The notes beneath the pieces are model-generated. The model saw only the letters and a list, made by a program, of their open reading frames with translations. It ran no database searches and was not told the DNA's origin. A stretch of 64,000 bases of DNA. It comes from Mycolicibacterium pulveris. GTDB lineage: Bacteria; Actinomycetota; Actinomycetes; Mycobacteriales; Mycobacteriaceae. The stretch's first letter is position 1. The number at the start of each line of letters is the position of its first letter. Positions 1 through 9,351 of this stretch are shown here, one piece after another. Made by a program: the position numbers and the translations under genes. The stretch is from contig NZ_AP022599.1 in the NCBI RefSeq assembly GCF_010725725.1, forward strand, positions 930,001 through 994,000, written 5' to 3'.

Positions 1-224
1 GCCAGCCGGGCCAGCGCGGCCAACACCGCGGACCGTTCCGCCGGTGTCGCGCCCGCCCATTCGGGTAGCGAGGCGCGCGCGGCGGCCACCGCGGCGTCGA
101 CGTCGGCCGGCGAGGCCAGTGCGCATTCGGCGACTGCCCGGCCGGTTGCCGGGTCGACGATCGGATGCAGCCGCGCACCGTCGGCCATCGGCGCGCCCGC
201 GATCCAGCTGGCCGTAACGTTCAT
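1..224 (-). CDS. Aldehyde dehydrogenase family protein, N-terminal part (runs off the window)
   Basis: About 74 codons are present and the gene continues past position 1. It starts at an ATG (complement of 222-224) and opens MNVTASWIAGAPM, followed by a DPATG segment and a DVDAAVAAARA helix. That is the usual N-terminal layout of NAD(P)-dependent aldehyde dehydrogenases, which oxidise aldehydes to acids. The gene is divergent from an Lrp-type regulator and a class III aminotransferase remnant. An aminotransferase plus aldehyde dehydrogenase pair working on a diamine or omega-amino acid (for example putrescine) is a reasonable inference. The catalytic Cys and Glu lie outside the window, so the substrate cannot be judged. 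Confidence 0.8.
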   Translation of the reverse strand, partial: MNVTASWIAGAPMADGARLHPIVDPATGRAVAECALASPADVDAAVAAARASLPEWAGATPAERSAVLAALARL

Positions 225-345
225 GGGCCAACGCTAACCGACGACGCCCACCCCAGCTACGTATTCCAAGCACCGGCACCGCTCTTGCGCGTGATTTCAT
301 CGCCGTGGTTGCTTGCGACGACGGATTCCGTGCACAATTCAGGGC
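225..345. promoter_or_regulatory. Divergent promoter region between aldehyde dehydrogenase and Lrp regulator
   Basis: These 121 bases separate two divergent starts. On the plus strand a -10-like CACAAT (333-338) ends 7 bases before the ATG at 346, and no ribosome binding site lies in between. This is the spacing of a leaderless transcript. Lrp/AsnC regulators often bind their own divergent promoter, so this is the obvious operator region, but I cannot point to a clear palindrome. Confidence 0.4.
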
Positions 346-867
346 ATGGCAAGCCCGGGTCCAGTGCGTGGTGTCGGACCGGTGTCGTTTCGGGTCAACG
401 AATCCCGCCCGGGTGCGGCGTTTGCGCTCGACGAGCTGTCCAAGCAGATCATCGAGAAGCTGCAGGAGGACGGCCGGCGCTCGTATGCGGGTATCGGCAA
501 GGCCGTCGGGCTCTCGGAGGCCGCGGTGCGCCAGCGGGTGCAACGCATGGTCGACGCCGGGGTGATGCAGATCGTCGCGGTCACCGACCCGATGCAGCTG
601 GGCTTCGCCCGCCAGGCCATGATCGGTATCCGCTGCACCGGCGACACCACCAAGGTCGCCGAGCAGTTGGCGGCCATCGACTCGGTGGACTACGTGGTGC
701 TGACGGCGGGCTCGTTCGACGTGATCGTCGAGGTGGTGTGCGCCGACGACGACGATCTGCTCGATCTCCTCAACACCCAGATCCGCGCCGTGCCCGAAGT
801 GAGCTCCACCGAGACGCTCGTTTACCTGAAACTTGTGAAGCAGCAATATAATTGGGGCACAAGATGA
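346..867 (+). CDS. Lrp/AsnC family transcriptional regulator
   Basis: A 173-residue DNA-binding regulator. Residues 29-45 form the first helix of an AsnC-type winged helix-turn-helix, with the recognition region at about 47-74 (YAGIGKAVGLSEAAVRQRV). Residues 80-165 form the RAM ligand-binding domain, with the typical AGSFDVIVEV strand. Family members sense amino acids and control nearby catabolic genes. I chose the ATG at 346 because upstream codons lack family character and a -10-like CACAAT sits 7 bases before it. The 3' end overlaps the aminotransferase start at 864 by 4 bases (ATGA), which suggests translational coupling. The likely target is this cluster; the effector is unknown. Confidence 0.88.
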   Translation: MASPGPVRGVGPVSFRVNESRPGAAFALDELSKQIIEKLQEDGRRSYAGIGKAVGLSEAAVRQRVQRMVDAGVMQIVAVTDPMQLGFARQAMIGIRCTGDTTKVAEQLAAIDSVDYVVLTAGSFDVIVEVVCADDDDLLDLLNTQIRAVPEVSSTETLVYLKLVKQQYNWGTR

Positions 868-2214
868 CCACTGTTTCGTCCGATCTCGCCGCCAAGGCGA
901 ACCGGCACCTGTGGGGGCATTTCGCCCGGCACGGCCCGGGCATCACCCCGCCGATCATCACCCGCGGCCAGGGTGTCACGATCTGGGACAGTAACGGCAA
1001 GAGCTACCTCGACGGCTTGTCAGGGCTTTTCGTCGTGCAGGTGGGGCACGGCCGCGAAGAACTCGCCGAGGCCGCGGCCAAGCAGGCCGAGCAGCTGGCG
1101 TTCTTCCCGCTGTGGTCGTATGCCACCCCCACCGCGATCGAACTCGCCGAGCGGATCGCGCGCTACGCGCCGGGCGACTTGAACCGGGTCTTCTTCACCA
1201 CCGGCGGCGGCGAAGCGGTCGAGTCGGCGTGGAAGCTGGCCAAGAACTACTTCAAGCTCATCGGCAAACCCGGTAAACACAAAGTGGTTTCGCGTGCGGT
1301 GGCCTACCACGGCACCCCGCAGGGGGCGCTGGCGATCACCGGCCTGCCGGTGTTCAAGGAGCCGTTCGAACCGCTGACCCCCGGCGGGTTCCGGGTGCCC
1401 AACACCAACTTCTACCGCGCGCCCGCGCCGTATCAGGACGACGAGAAGGCCTTCGGCCAGTACTGCGCCGACCGCATCGCCGAGGCGATCGAGTTCGAGG
1501 GGCCCGACACCGTGGCCGCGGTGTTCCTGGAGCCGGTGCAGAACGCGGGCGGGTGTTTCCCGCCTCCCCCAGGCTATTTCGAGCGGGTCCGCGAGATCTG
1601 CGACACCTACGACGTGCTGCTGGTGTCCGACGAGGTGATCTGCGCCTTCGGCCGGATCGGCTCGATGTTCGCCTGCGACGACTTCGGCTACGTGCCCGAC
1701 ATCATCACCTGCGCAAAGGGTTTGACGTCGGGCTACTCGCCGATCGGGGCGATGATCGCCAGCGACCGGCTGTTCGAGCCGTTCGACGACGGCAAGACGG
1801 TGTTCGGGCACGGCTACACGTTCGGCGGCGGTGGCGCTGGCCAACCTCGACATCTTCGAGCGCGAAGGGCTCAACGACCACGTCAAGCGAAACGCCCCCG
1901 CGCTGCGCGCCACGCTCGAGAAGCTCTCCGACCTGCCGATCGTCGGCGACATCCGCGGCGAGGGCTTCTTCTATGGCATCGAGCTGGTCAAAGACAAGGC
2001 CACCAAGGAGACGTTCGACGACGAGGAATGCGAACGCCTGCTGCGCGGCTTCCTCACCCCCGCGGTGTTCGAGGCCGGGCTGTACTGCCGTGCCGATGAC
2101 CGCGGCGACCCGGTGGTACAGCTGGCGCCGCCGCTGATCAGCGGGCAAAAGGAGTTCGACGCGATCTACGAGATCCTGCGCGGGGTACTCGACGAGGCCG
2201 GCCGCCTGCTGTAG
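864..2214 (+). pseudogene. Class III (PLP) aminotransferase, broken by a frameshift near 1824-1831
   Basis: The first part (864 to about 1830) has all the fold-type I aminotransferase landmarks: the glycine-rich GGGEAVESAWKLA loop, D256 in VSDEV and the PLP lysine K285 in CAKGLTSGY. After GHGYTFGG the frame is lost. The rest of the protein (ALANLDIFEREGLN to the C-terminus) continues from 1831 in the +1 frame and ends at 2214. The family normally reads FGGHPV and a few residues here. The gap fits a deletion of about 17 bases between two CGGCGG repeats, leaving a single copy. Intact homologues such as Rv3329 (from memory) are about 440 residues. It overlaps the Lrp gene and would have acted on an amine or amino acid. 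This is a true lesion or an assembly error; no functional product is expected as written. Confidence 0.85.
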
Positions 2215-2237
2215 CACCAACCTGCCAGACTGGCAAC

Positions 2238-3245
2238 ATGCCCGCACCGACCAAACCGCCGATCGATCCCGCCCGTTGGCAGCCCCCGCCCGTCGAGCAG
2301 CTACCGGACCTCCCGAAACCGGCGTTGACCGTCGTGCCCGTGCCCGGCAACGCACCCGAGGACGTGGTGGCCGACGACGACGGCCACATCTGGACCGGCC
2401 TGGACGACGGCCGCATCGTGCGCATCACCCCCGACGGTGCCGTGACGATCGTCGCCGAGACCGGCGGCCGCCCGCTGGGTCTTGAGGTGGGCAGGGACGG
2501 CCGGCTGCTGGTGTGCGACAGCCCGCGCGGTCTGCTGGCGATGGACATGCGCACCGGTGCGCTGGAGACGTTGGTCGACGAGGTCGACACCCGGCCGTTG
2601 CGATTCTGCTCCAACGCGATCGAGATAAACGACGGCACAATCTATTTCACCGAGTCGACCAGCGCCTTCACCTACGCGCACTTCAAGGGCGCGGTGCTGG
2701 AGGCCCAACCCCGCGGCAGCCTGTTTCGCCGCGAACCCGACGGCACCGTGCTGACCGAGGTGCCCGGGCTGCATTTCGCCAACGGCGTGACGCCGACCGC
2801 CGACGGTTCGGCGCTGGTGTTCTCCGAGACACTCGGCCGCCGCCTGGCGAAGTACTGGCTCACCGGCCCGCAGACCGGCACAGTGACCACGCTGGTGGCC
2901 AACCTGCCCGGCTATCCCGACAACCTGTCCACCGGGGCCGACGGACGCATCTGGTGTGCGATGGTCTCCGCCGTCAACCCCGCCGCCGAATGGCTGGCGC
3001 CGCGGTGGCCGGGCCTGCGCAAGCTGCTGTGGAAGCTGCCCGATCGGCTCCAACCCCAGATCAAGCCCGAGGTGTGGGCCGTCGCGTTCGACCCGGACAG
3101 CGGCGAGGTCGTCGCCGGGCTGCGCACCGAGCATCCGGCGTTCGGCATGGTGACCGGCCTGGTGGAGGCCGACGGCCGACTGTGGATGGGCTGCATCGGC
3201 GCCCGCGCCGTCGCCTGGGCGGAGTTGTCCGCGCTGCGCCTCTGA
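2238..3245 (+). CDS. SMP-30/strictosidine synthase-like beta-propeller protein
   Basis: A 335-residue soluble protein without a signal peptide. It has repeated propeller blades with the DDGHIWTG, GVTPTADGSALVFSET and GADGRIWCAMV signatures. The central FSETLGRRLAKYWL resembles the strictosidine synthase/SMP-30 superfamily, whose members are lactonases or hydrolases acting on small esters; the substrate is unknown. The start at 2238 follows a 13-base palindrome (2223-2235). The gene lies 23 bases after the broken aminotransferase, so it may belong to the same catabolic transcript. Plant-type strictosidine synthesis is not implied. Confidence 0.8.
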   Translation: MPAPTKPPIDPARWQPPPVEQLPDLPKPALTVVPVPGNAPEDVVADDDGHIWTGLDDGRIVRITPDGAVTIVAETGGRPLGLEVGRDGRLLVCDSPRGLLAMDMRTGALETLVDEVDTRPLRFCSNAIEINDGTIYFTESTSAFTYAHFKGAVLEAQPRGSLFRREPDGTVLTEVPGLHFANGVTPTADGSALVFSETLGRRLAKYWLTGPQTGTVTTLVANLPGYPDNLSTGADGRIWCAMVSAVNPAAEWLAPRWPGLRKLLWKLPDRLQPQIKPEVWAVAFDPDSGEVVAGLRTEHPAFGMVTGLVEADGRLWMGCIGARAVAWAELSALRL

Positions 3246-3318
3246 CCAGCATCCGACCCGGGTGCCCGGAGTCGCCGTTGCCTTGGTGTTGCGCCCGCCG
3301 ATCAGGTACGCACATCCC

Positions 3319-4614
3319 ATGGACGAATACTGGGCGAGCCTGGCACTGATCGCGGCGCTGGTGCTGATCAACGGGGTCTTCGCGGGCAGCGAGATCGCGC
3401 TGATCTCACTGCGCGAGGGGCAACTGCGCCAGTTGGAGCGCCGCGGCAGCCGCACCGCGCGCACGCTGGCCGGGCTGGCCCGCGACCCCAACCGCTTCCT
3501 GGCGACCATTCAGCTGGGCATCACGTTGTCGGGCTACCTCGCCTCGGCGGCGGCGGCCGTCACGCTGGCCCAGCCGCTGGTGCCCGCGTTCGGCTTCTTC
3601 GGCGCGGCGGCCGAGCCGACGGCGGTGGCGCTGGTGACCATCGCGCTGGCGTTCGTCACCCTGGTGTTCGGCGAATTGGCACCGAAACGCCTGGCCATGC
3701 AGCACGCGCAGCGCTGGGCCATGCTGATCGCAAGGCCGCTGGATCTGATGGCCACGTTCTCGCGCCCGGCGGTCTGGCTGCTGAGCAAGACCACGAACCT
3801 CGTCGTGCGGCTGTTGGGCGGTGACCCGAGGATCGGCCAACAGCCGCCCACCCCGGAGGAACTGCGCGATCTCGTGGCGGGCCACCGCGGTCTGACCGTC
3901 GAACAGCGGATGATCATCACCGGCGCACTCGAAATCGACCAGCGCGCACTGCGGGAGGTCCTGGTTCCCCGCCGCGCGGTGGTGATGCTGTCGGCCGACA
4001 CGCCGACCGAGCAGGCCCGCGCCGTGCTCGCCGACAGCGGGCATACCCGCGCCCCCGTGGTGGAGACCCCCAACCTCGACCATGTGACGGGCATGGTGCA
4101 TCTTCGTGACCTGCTCGCCGACGGCCGCGTCGTCGGCGACGTCGCCCGGCCCGTCGTCCGCTTCCCGGAGAGCCTGCGGGTCTCAGAAGCGTTGCGCCGG
4201 TTCAAGAACGACCGCGAGCAGTTCGCTGTCGTCGTCGACGAACACGGCGGCGCCGAGGGCATCGTCACCCTCGAGGACCTGCTGGAGGAGATCGTCGGCG
4301 AAATCTATGACGAGGCCGATACCGACATCCAGTCGGTGCGCGCCCTGCCCGACGGCCGGTTGGTGCTTCCGGGCCACTTCCCCATCCACGACCTGCCCGA
4401 CATCGGCGTGGAGTTCCGCGACGCCCCCGAGGGGGACTACACCACCGTCGCCGGTCTGGTGCTGACCAAACTCGGGCGCATCCCGACCACGCCCGGTGAC
4501 CGCGTCGAACTCGCCGATTGGACCGTTCAGGTGACCGGAACCGAACACCACGCGATCACGGAGGTGTGTCTCGTCCCCCGCGCCAAGCCGGCCGACGACG
4601 GGGCGGCGGAATGA
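3319..4614 (+). CDS. CNNM/CBS-domain membrane protein (HlyC/CorC family)
   Basis: A 431-residue inner-membrane protein. Residues 1-180 form the CNNM (DUF21) domain, with about four hydrophobic segments and a typical SEIALISLREGQL turn. The paired CBS domains (about 205-320) include VPRRAVVMLS and AVVVDEHGGAEGIVTLEDLL. A CorC_HlyC domain (about 340-425) closes the protein. Relatives are linked to Mg2+/Co2+ efflux or homeostasis; the older hemolysin label is historical. The ATG at 3319 was chosen because MDEYWASL leads straight into the first membrane segment, whereas upstream codons are not hydrophobic. Transport activity is inferred from family only. Confidence 0.88.
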   Translation: MDEYWASLALIAALVLINGVFAGSEIALISLREGQLRQLERRGSRTARTLAGLARDPNRFLATIQLGITLSGYLASAAAAVTLAQPLVPAFGFFGAAAEPTAVALVTIALAFVTLVFGELAPKRLAMQHAQRWAMLIARPLDLMATFSRPAVWLLSKTTNLVVRLLGGDPRIGQQPPTPEELRDLVAGHRGLTVEQRMIITGALEIDQRALREVLVPRRAVVMLSADTPTEQARAVLADSGHTRAPVVETPNLDHVTGMVHLRDLLADGRVVGDVARPVVRFPESLRVSEALRRFKNDREQFAVVVDEHGGAEGIVTLEDLLEEIVGEIYDEADTDIQSVRALPDGRLVLPGHFPIHDLPDIGVEFRDAPEGDYTTVAGLVLTKLGRIPTTPGDRVELADWTVQVTGTEHHAITEVCLVPRAKPADDGAAE

Positions 4615-4706
4615 ACCGGCCAGCAATCACTTGAGCAACTCTAATCACAGCAGTCACAGCGCGCCTCCGGGCTATCTCGTCGCCGAGCGCTTAATCTGCG
4701 CTCACG

Positions 4707-5930
4707 ATGGCGACTTTCCGAACCGCGTCCCAGCGCGCTGTCGGCCTGGCAGCTGCCCTTTTTGTGATGGTGGGCCCCGCCGTGGCAAGCGCGCAGCCAC
4801 CGTCGGCGCCGGAGGCTACCGCCTGTCCGTACCGCGAGACGACGCCGCCGGCCGTCGACGCCTCCGAGGTCCCCAAACCAGGCCAGGCCCCGCCCGCACC
4901 GCTTCCGGTGCCCGCCACCCCGCTGGGCGGTGAGGCGCTGTCGGGGTGCGGGGTGATCACCGCACCCGGCACGCCGCCGCTGCCCAACGACGTCTCCGCC
5001 GAGGCGTGGATCGTGGCCGACCTGGACACCGGCGACGTCATCGCGGCCAGGGACCCCCACGGCAGACACCGGCCCGCCAGCGTCATCAAGGTGCTCACCG
5101 CGATGGCTGCCATCAAGGAACTGCCGCTGCACCGGGTGGTGGCCGGCACCCCGGAGGACGCGGCGCAGGAGGGCACCAAGGTCGGCGTCGGGCCCGACGG
5201 TCACTATTCGATCAACGACCTGCTGCACGGGCTGATGATGTACTCCGGCAACGACGCCGCCCACGCGCTGGCCACCCAGCTCGGTGGGATGGACGCCGCG
5301 CTGCACAAGCTCAACGACCTGGCCCGCAAGCTCGGCGGTCACGACACCCGCGTCGCCACACCGTCGGGCCTGGACGGTCCGGGCATGAGCACGTCGGCCT
5401 ACGACATCGCGCTGTTCTACCGCTATGCCTGGCAGAACCCGGTGTTCGCCGACATCGTGGCCACCCGCAGCTTCGACTTCCCCGGCCGCGGCGACGTCGG
5501 CTATCCGATCGAGAACGACAACAAGCTGCTCAACAACTATCCGGGCGCGTTGGGCGGCAAGACCGGATACACCGACGACGCGGGCCAGACGTTCGTCGGC
5601 GCCGCCGAGCGGGACGGCCGCCGCCTGATCGCAGTGCTGCTGCGCGGCACCCGGCAACCGATCGCGCCGTGGGAGCAGGCCGCGCACCTGTTGGACTACG
5701 GCTTCGCGACCCCGCCCGGAACGAAGGTGGGCACGCTGATCGAACCGGATCCCTCGCTACAGGGGCGCAAACCGGCCGCCGACGGCACCGCCGCCGGGGT
5801 CAACGCCGCGCCGATGTTCTCCGACGTCGACGCCATGCCGGTGCGCGTCGGGGTGGCGGTCGTCGGCGCGGTCATCGTGTTCAGCCTGATCATGGGGGCC
5901 CGGTCGCTGAATCGCCGCCCGCAGCACTAA
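4707..5930 (+). CDS. dacB1: D-alanyl-D-alanine carboxypeptidase (DacB1-type PBP)
   Basis: A 407-residue secreted penicillin-binding enzyme that trims the terminal D-Ala from peptidoglycan stem peptides. It has an N-terminal signal peptide (about 1-30, ending ASAQ) and a Pro-rich stretch. The three serine-acylase motifs are S125-V-I-K128, S180-G-N182 and K285-T-G287. A C-terminal membrane segment ([17 protein letters not shown]) tethers it to the outer face of the membrane. No ribosome binding site is visible. A TAATCT at 4692-4697 ends 9 bases before the ATG, so the mRNA may be leaderless or nearly so. All catalytic motifs are intact. The gene corresponds in position and sequence type to M. 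tuberculosis Rv3330. Confidence 0.93.
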   Translation: MATFRTASQRAVGLAAALFVMVGPAVASAQPPSAPEATACPYRETTPPAVDASEVPKPGQAPPAPLPVPATPLGGEALSGCGVITAPGTPPLPNDVSAEAWIVADLDTGDVIAARDPHGRHRPASVIKVLTAMAAIKELPLHRVVAGTPEDAAQEGTKVGVGPDGHYSINDLLHGLMMYSGNDAAHALATQLGGMDAALHKLNDLARKLGGHDTRVATPSGLDGPGMSTSAYDIALFYRYAWQNPVFADIVATRSFDFPGRGDVGYPIENDNKLLNNYPGALGGKTGYTDDAGQTFVGAAERDGRRLIAVLLRGTRQPIAPWEQAAHLLDYGFATPPGTKVGTLIEPDPSLQGRKPAADGTAAGVNAAPMFSDVDAMPVRVGVAVVGAVIVFSLIMGARSLNRRPQH

Positions 5931-5954
5931 CCTCGCACTGGTCGGCATCCGACA

Positions 5955-5997
5955 CCGGACGAGGGGCGCCGTACCCGGCCAGCGACAAGACGGCGTC
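5955..5997 (+). promoter_or_regulatory. Guanidine-III riboswitch (ykkC-III motif)
   Basis: The stretch CCGGACGAGG, then GCGCCGTACCCGG, then GACAAGACGGCG follows the published ykkC-III/guanidine-III consensus almost letter for letter. CCGG at 5955-5958 can pair with CCGG at 5975-5978. GCGCCGT (5966-5972) pairs with ACGGCGT (5990-5996) to form the pseudoknot. The Shine-Dalgarno GAGGTG starts at 6001, right after the pseudoknot, so guanidinium binding most likely controls translation of the SMR exporter that starts at 6011. The motif and its target gene type agree, which is strong support. Confidence 0.92.
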
Positions 5998-6010
5998 ACG
6001 GAGGTGTTTC

Positions 6011-6328
6011 ATGGCCTGGCTCATTCTCATCGTCTCCGGCGCCTTCGAAGCGGTGTGGGCCGTCGCGCTAAGTAAGTCGGAGGGGTTCAGCCGACCGATG
6101 CCCGTAGCGGTGTTCGTTGTGGCACTGATCATTTCGATGGGCGGTCTGGGCATCGCGCTGCGTGATCTACCGGTCGGCACCGGCTACGCGGTGTGGGTGG
6201 GCGTCGGCGCCGCGCTGACGGTCGTCTACTCGCTGGCCTCCGGGGCCGAGAGCGCATCACTTCTCAAGGTGGTTCTGCTGCTGGGCATCGTGGGCTGTGT
6301 CGTCGGCCTGCAGCTGGTCAGCAGCTAG
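6011..6328 (+). CDS. sugE: Small multidrug resistance family guanidinium exporter (Gdx/SugE type)
   Basis: A 105-residue four-helix inner-membrane protein working as an antiparallel or parallel dimer. The essential membrane glutamate is E13 (SGAFEAVWAV), and the GTGYAVWVGVGA motif of the SMR family lies in helix 3. Because a guanidine-III riboswitch sits directly upstream, proton-coupled guanidinium export is the best assignment, rather than broad drug efflux. The ATG at 6011 has a good GAGGTG site 4 bases upstream. The TAG stop (6326-6328) overlaps the TAG stop of the convergent gene in a shared CTAG. Confidence 0.93.
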   Translation: MAWLILIVSGAFEAVWAVALSKSEGFSRPMPVAVFVVALIISMGGLGIALRDLPVGTGYAVWVGVGAALTVVYSLASGAESASLLKVVLLLGIVGCVVGLQLVSS

Positions 6329-7365
6329 CGTCGCACCCACCGCGAAAGACTAAGCGCGCCAACGGCTCCCACGAGCGCCGCGGTCAACGCGCCGACGAAC
6401 CCGACGCCTTCGCGGACCTGCACCCGCGGCGCGATGAAGGCCCGCCCCGGCGGCTCGACGGGCACGGGTCGCATGTTCTCGGCCGCCGTCGCGGCCCACG
6501 CCGTCGCGAAAAGGATCAGCCGCGCGGTGATGTAGGCGAACACCATCAGGCCCAGCACCGGACCGAACGTCGCGCCCGCCGGGCCGGTGACCACCGATCG
6601 CAGGTAGAGCGCGGCCACCAGCTTGAACACCTCGAACGCGACGGCCGCCAGCAGCCCGGCCCGCATCGCGCTGCGAAAGCTCACCGACTCCCTGGGCAGC
6701 CGCGCGATGATCCACGTGAACAGCAGCCAGCTGATCAGCAGCGAGGTCAGCATGGAGACCACCCGCAACGCCAGGCCGACACCCGGAACTTCCTCCAGCC
6801 CAACCCATTCGAGCACTTGCCTCATCGGTCCGGCGCTGCCCAGCGCGGTCAGCGCAACGGTGACGGCGATCGCGAGGAACAGCCCGAGGATCGCCAGCAG
6901 GTCCGAGGCCTTGGTGCGCAGAAACCCCTTGGACTCCTGCCGGGCGAGGCCCCACATCTGGCTGAGCGCCTCACGCAGGTTCGCCATCCAGCCCAGCCCC
7001 GCCCAGGCCGCGGTGACCAGGCCGATGATGCCGACCGACGTGCGCGACGCGATCGCCGAGTCCATCAGGTCGACCAGCTGGTTGCCGACGTCGCCCGACA
7101 CCGCCGCACGGATCCGGTCCTCGATCTGGGCCAACAGGTCGGGCTGGCGCACCAGGATGAAGCCGCCGACGGCGAATCCCACCATCAGCAACGGGAACAG
7201 CGCGAAGACGGTGAAGTAGGTGATGCCCGCCGCGTAGAAGTCGCCCTTGCTGTCCTTGTAGCGATCCTGGGCCCGCATCACGTGATCGAACCACCGATAA
7301 CGGGCGCGCATCCGGTCGATGATGCCCGGCTTCTCCGGCTCGGTCTCCGTGTCTGGCGCGGCCAT
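6325..7365 (-). CDS. YihY/BrkB family inner-membrane protein
   Basis: A 346-residue integral membrane protein with about six hydrophobic segments. The family-typical DFYAAGITYFTVFALFPL is near residues 42-59, and AAWAGLGWMANLREALSQ is in the middle. The N-terminus is charged and cytosolic. YihY/BrkB proteins were once called ribonuclease BN by mistake; their real role is unknown, possibly transport or envelope upkeep. It matches the position of Rv3335c beside trpS. Its stop overlaps that of the SMR gene by four bases, so the two mRNAs are antisense at their very ends. TrpS starts 13 bases after the opposite side of this gene's start, on the same strand. Confidence 0.85.
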   Translation of the reverse strand: MAAPDTETEPEKPGIIDRMRARYRWFDHVMRAQDRYKDSKGDFYAAGITYFTVFALFPLLMVGFAVGGFILVRQPDLLAQIEDRIRAAVSGDVGNQLVDLMDSAIASRTSVGIIGLVTAAWAGLGWMANLREALSQMWGLARQESKGFLRTKASDLLAILGLFLAIAVTVALTALGSAGPMRQVLEWVGLEEVPGVGLALRVVSMLTSLLISWLLFTWIIARLPRESVSFRSAMRAGLLAAVAFEVFKLVAALYLRSVVTGPAGATFGPVLGLMVFAYITARLILFATAWAATAAENMRPVPVEPPGRAFIAPRVQVREGVGFVGALTAALVGAVGALSLSRWVRR

Positions 7366-7378
7366 CGGTGTCTCCCGG

Positions 7379-8422
<1,044 letters not shown>

Positions 8423-8424
8423 TC

Positions 8425-8496
8425 ACACCGGCCGAGTGTCGGGTTGAGACACGTTCCGCGGCGCGAGGCGTGCGACAACCTGACACTCGGCGGTGT
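8425..8496. terminator. Long intergenic palindrome, probable terminator of the exonuclease III gene
   Basis: The left arm (8425-8446, including GCCGAGTGTCGGGTTG) pairs with the right arm (8476-8496, CAACCTGACACTCGGC plus GGTGT) with one mismatch and one bulge. A 29-base loop itself contains CACG and CGTG. The hairpin begins directly after the stop codon of the minus-strand gene at 8497 and fills the gap to trpS. No strong U-tract follows. It could be a terminator or a dispersed palindromic element; the sequence cannot tell which. Confidence 0.65.
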
Positions 8497-9303
8497 CTAA
8501 CCGCGATATTCGACGGTGACCGGCGCGTGGTCGGACCACCGCATCGCGTACGCCGCGGCGCGCTCCACCCGCGCCGACACCGTCCGCGCGGCCAACGTCC
8601 GAGTCGCCAAGTGGTAGTCGATGCGCCAGCCGGCGTCGTTGTCGAAGGCCCGCCCGCGCCATGACCACCACGAGTACGGTCCGGCCACCCCCGGATGCAG
8701 GGCCCGGACCACGTCGACCAAGCCGGAGTCCAGCAGCTCGGTGAGCCATTGGCACTCGCTGGGCAGAAAGCCCGACTCCTTGAGGTTGCCCTTCCAGTTC
8801 TTGATGTCGTTTTCGGTGTGCGCGATGTTCCAGTCGCCGCACACCACCGCGTCGCGGTCGGCGAGTTCGGCCATCCGCTTGGCCAGCGCCGTCATGAAGC
8901 GCTCCTTCTCCAGCTGGCGGTCGGTTTCGGCTTCGCCGGTCTGCACGTAGACGCTCGCCACGGTGGCCCCGGCGACGTCGACCTCGAGGTATCGGCCGTG
9001 CGTCGCGAACTCGTCGGACTCCAGCGGCCGCGCCGCGGTGATCGGCCGGCGCGACAGCACGGCAACGCCGCTGCGGCCCTTGATATGTGGTTCGGCCGAG
9101 GCCAGCTGCCAGCCGTCGGACAGCGCGGGCGCCAGCGCCGCGGCCAGCTGGTCGTCGTCGGCCCGGGTCTCCTGCAGGCACACCACGTCGGCGGCGGTGT
9201 CGGCAAGCCAGGCCAGCAGGCCCAGGTTGTCCGGCGAACGCTGCTTGACCGCGGCGCGGATTCCGTTGACGTTGACGGTGCTGACGATCACGCAGCAGAC
9301 CAT
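8497..9303 (-). CDS. xthA: Exodeoxyribonuclease III/AP endonuclease
   Basis: A 268-residue Mg2+-dependent enzyme of the endonuclease/exonuclease/phosphatase fold that cuts DNA at abasic sites and trims 3' ends. The visible active-site motifs, in order, are VNVNGIRA (metal Asn), CLQETRAD (metal Glu), CGDWNIAHTE (Asp/Asn), WRIDYHLAT and the final WSDHAPVTVEY (Asp-His). I placed the start at the ATG complementing 9301-9303, just before the first strand. A GTG a few codons later (VIVSTVNVNG) is also possible. The same frame stays open far upstream opposite the hydrolase gene, but those codons are antisense to that gene and are not part of this protein. Confidence 0.92.
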   Translation of the reverse strand: MVCCVIVSTVNVNGIRAAVKQRSPDNLGLLAWLADTAADVVCLQETRADDDQLAAALAPALSDGWQLASAEPHIKGRSGVAVLSRRPITAARPLESDEFATHGRYLEVDVAGATVASVYVQTGEAETDRQLEKERFMTALAKRMAELADRDAVVCGDWNIAHTENDIKNWKGNLKESGFLPSECQWLTELLDSGLVDVVRALHPGVAGPYSWWSWRGRAFDNDAGWRIDYHLATRTLAARTVSARVERAAAYAMRWSDHAPVTVEYRG

Positions 9304-9351
9304 AGCCTCGAAGCTTGCGGTACCGGCGGTATCGCCTTTAGTGTCGGCACG

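Noticed and set aside
8695..9351. In-frame open extension upstream of the alpha/beta hydrolase on the plus strand
   Set aside because: It is antisense to the exonuclease III gene, shows no family similarity, and the hydrolase fold begins right at the ATG at 9352.
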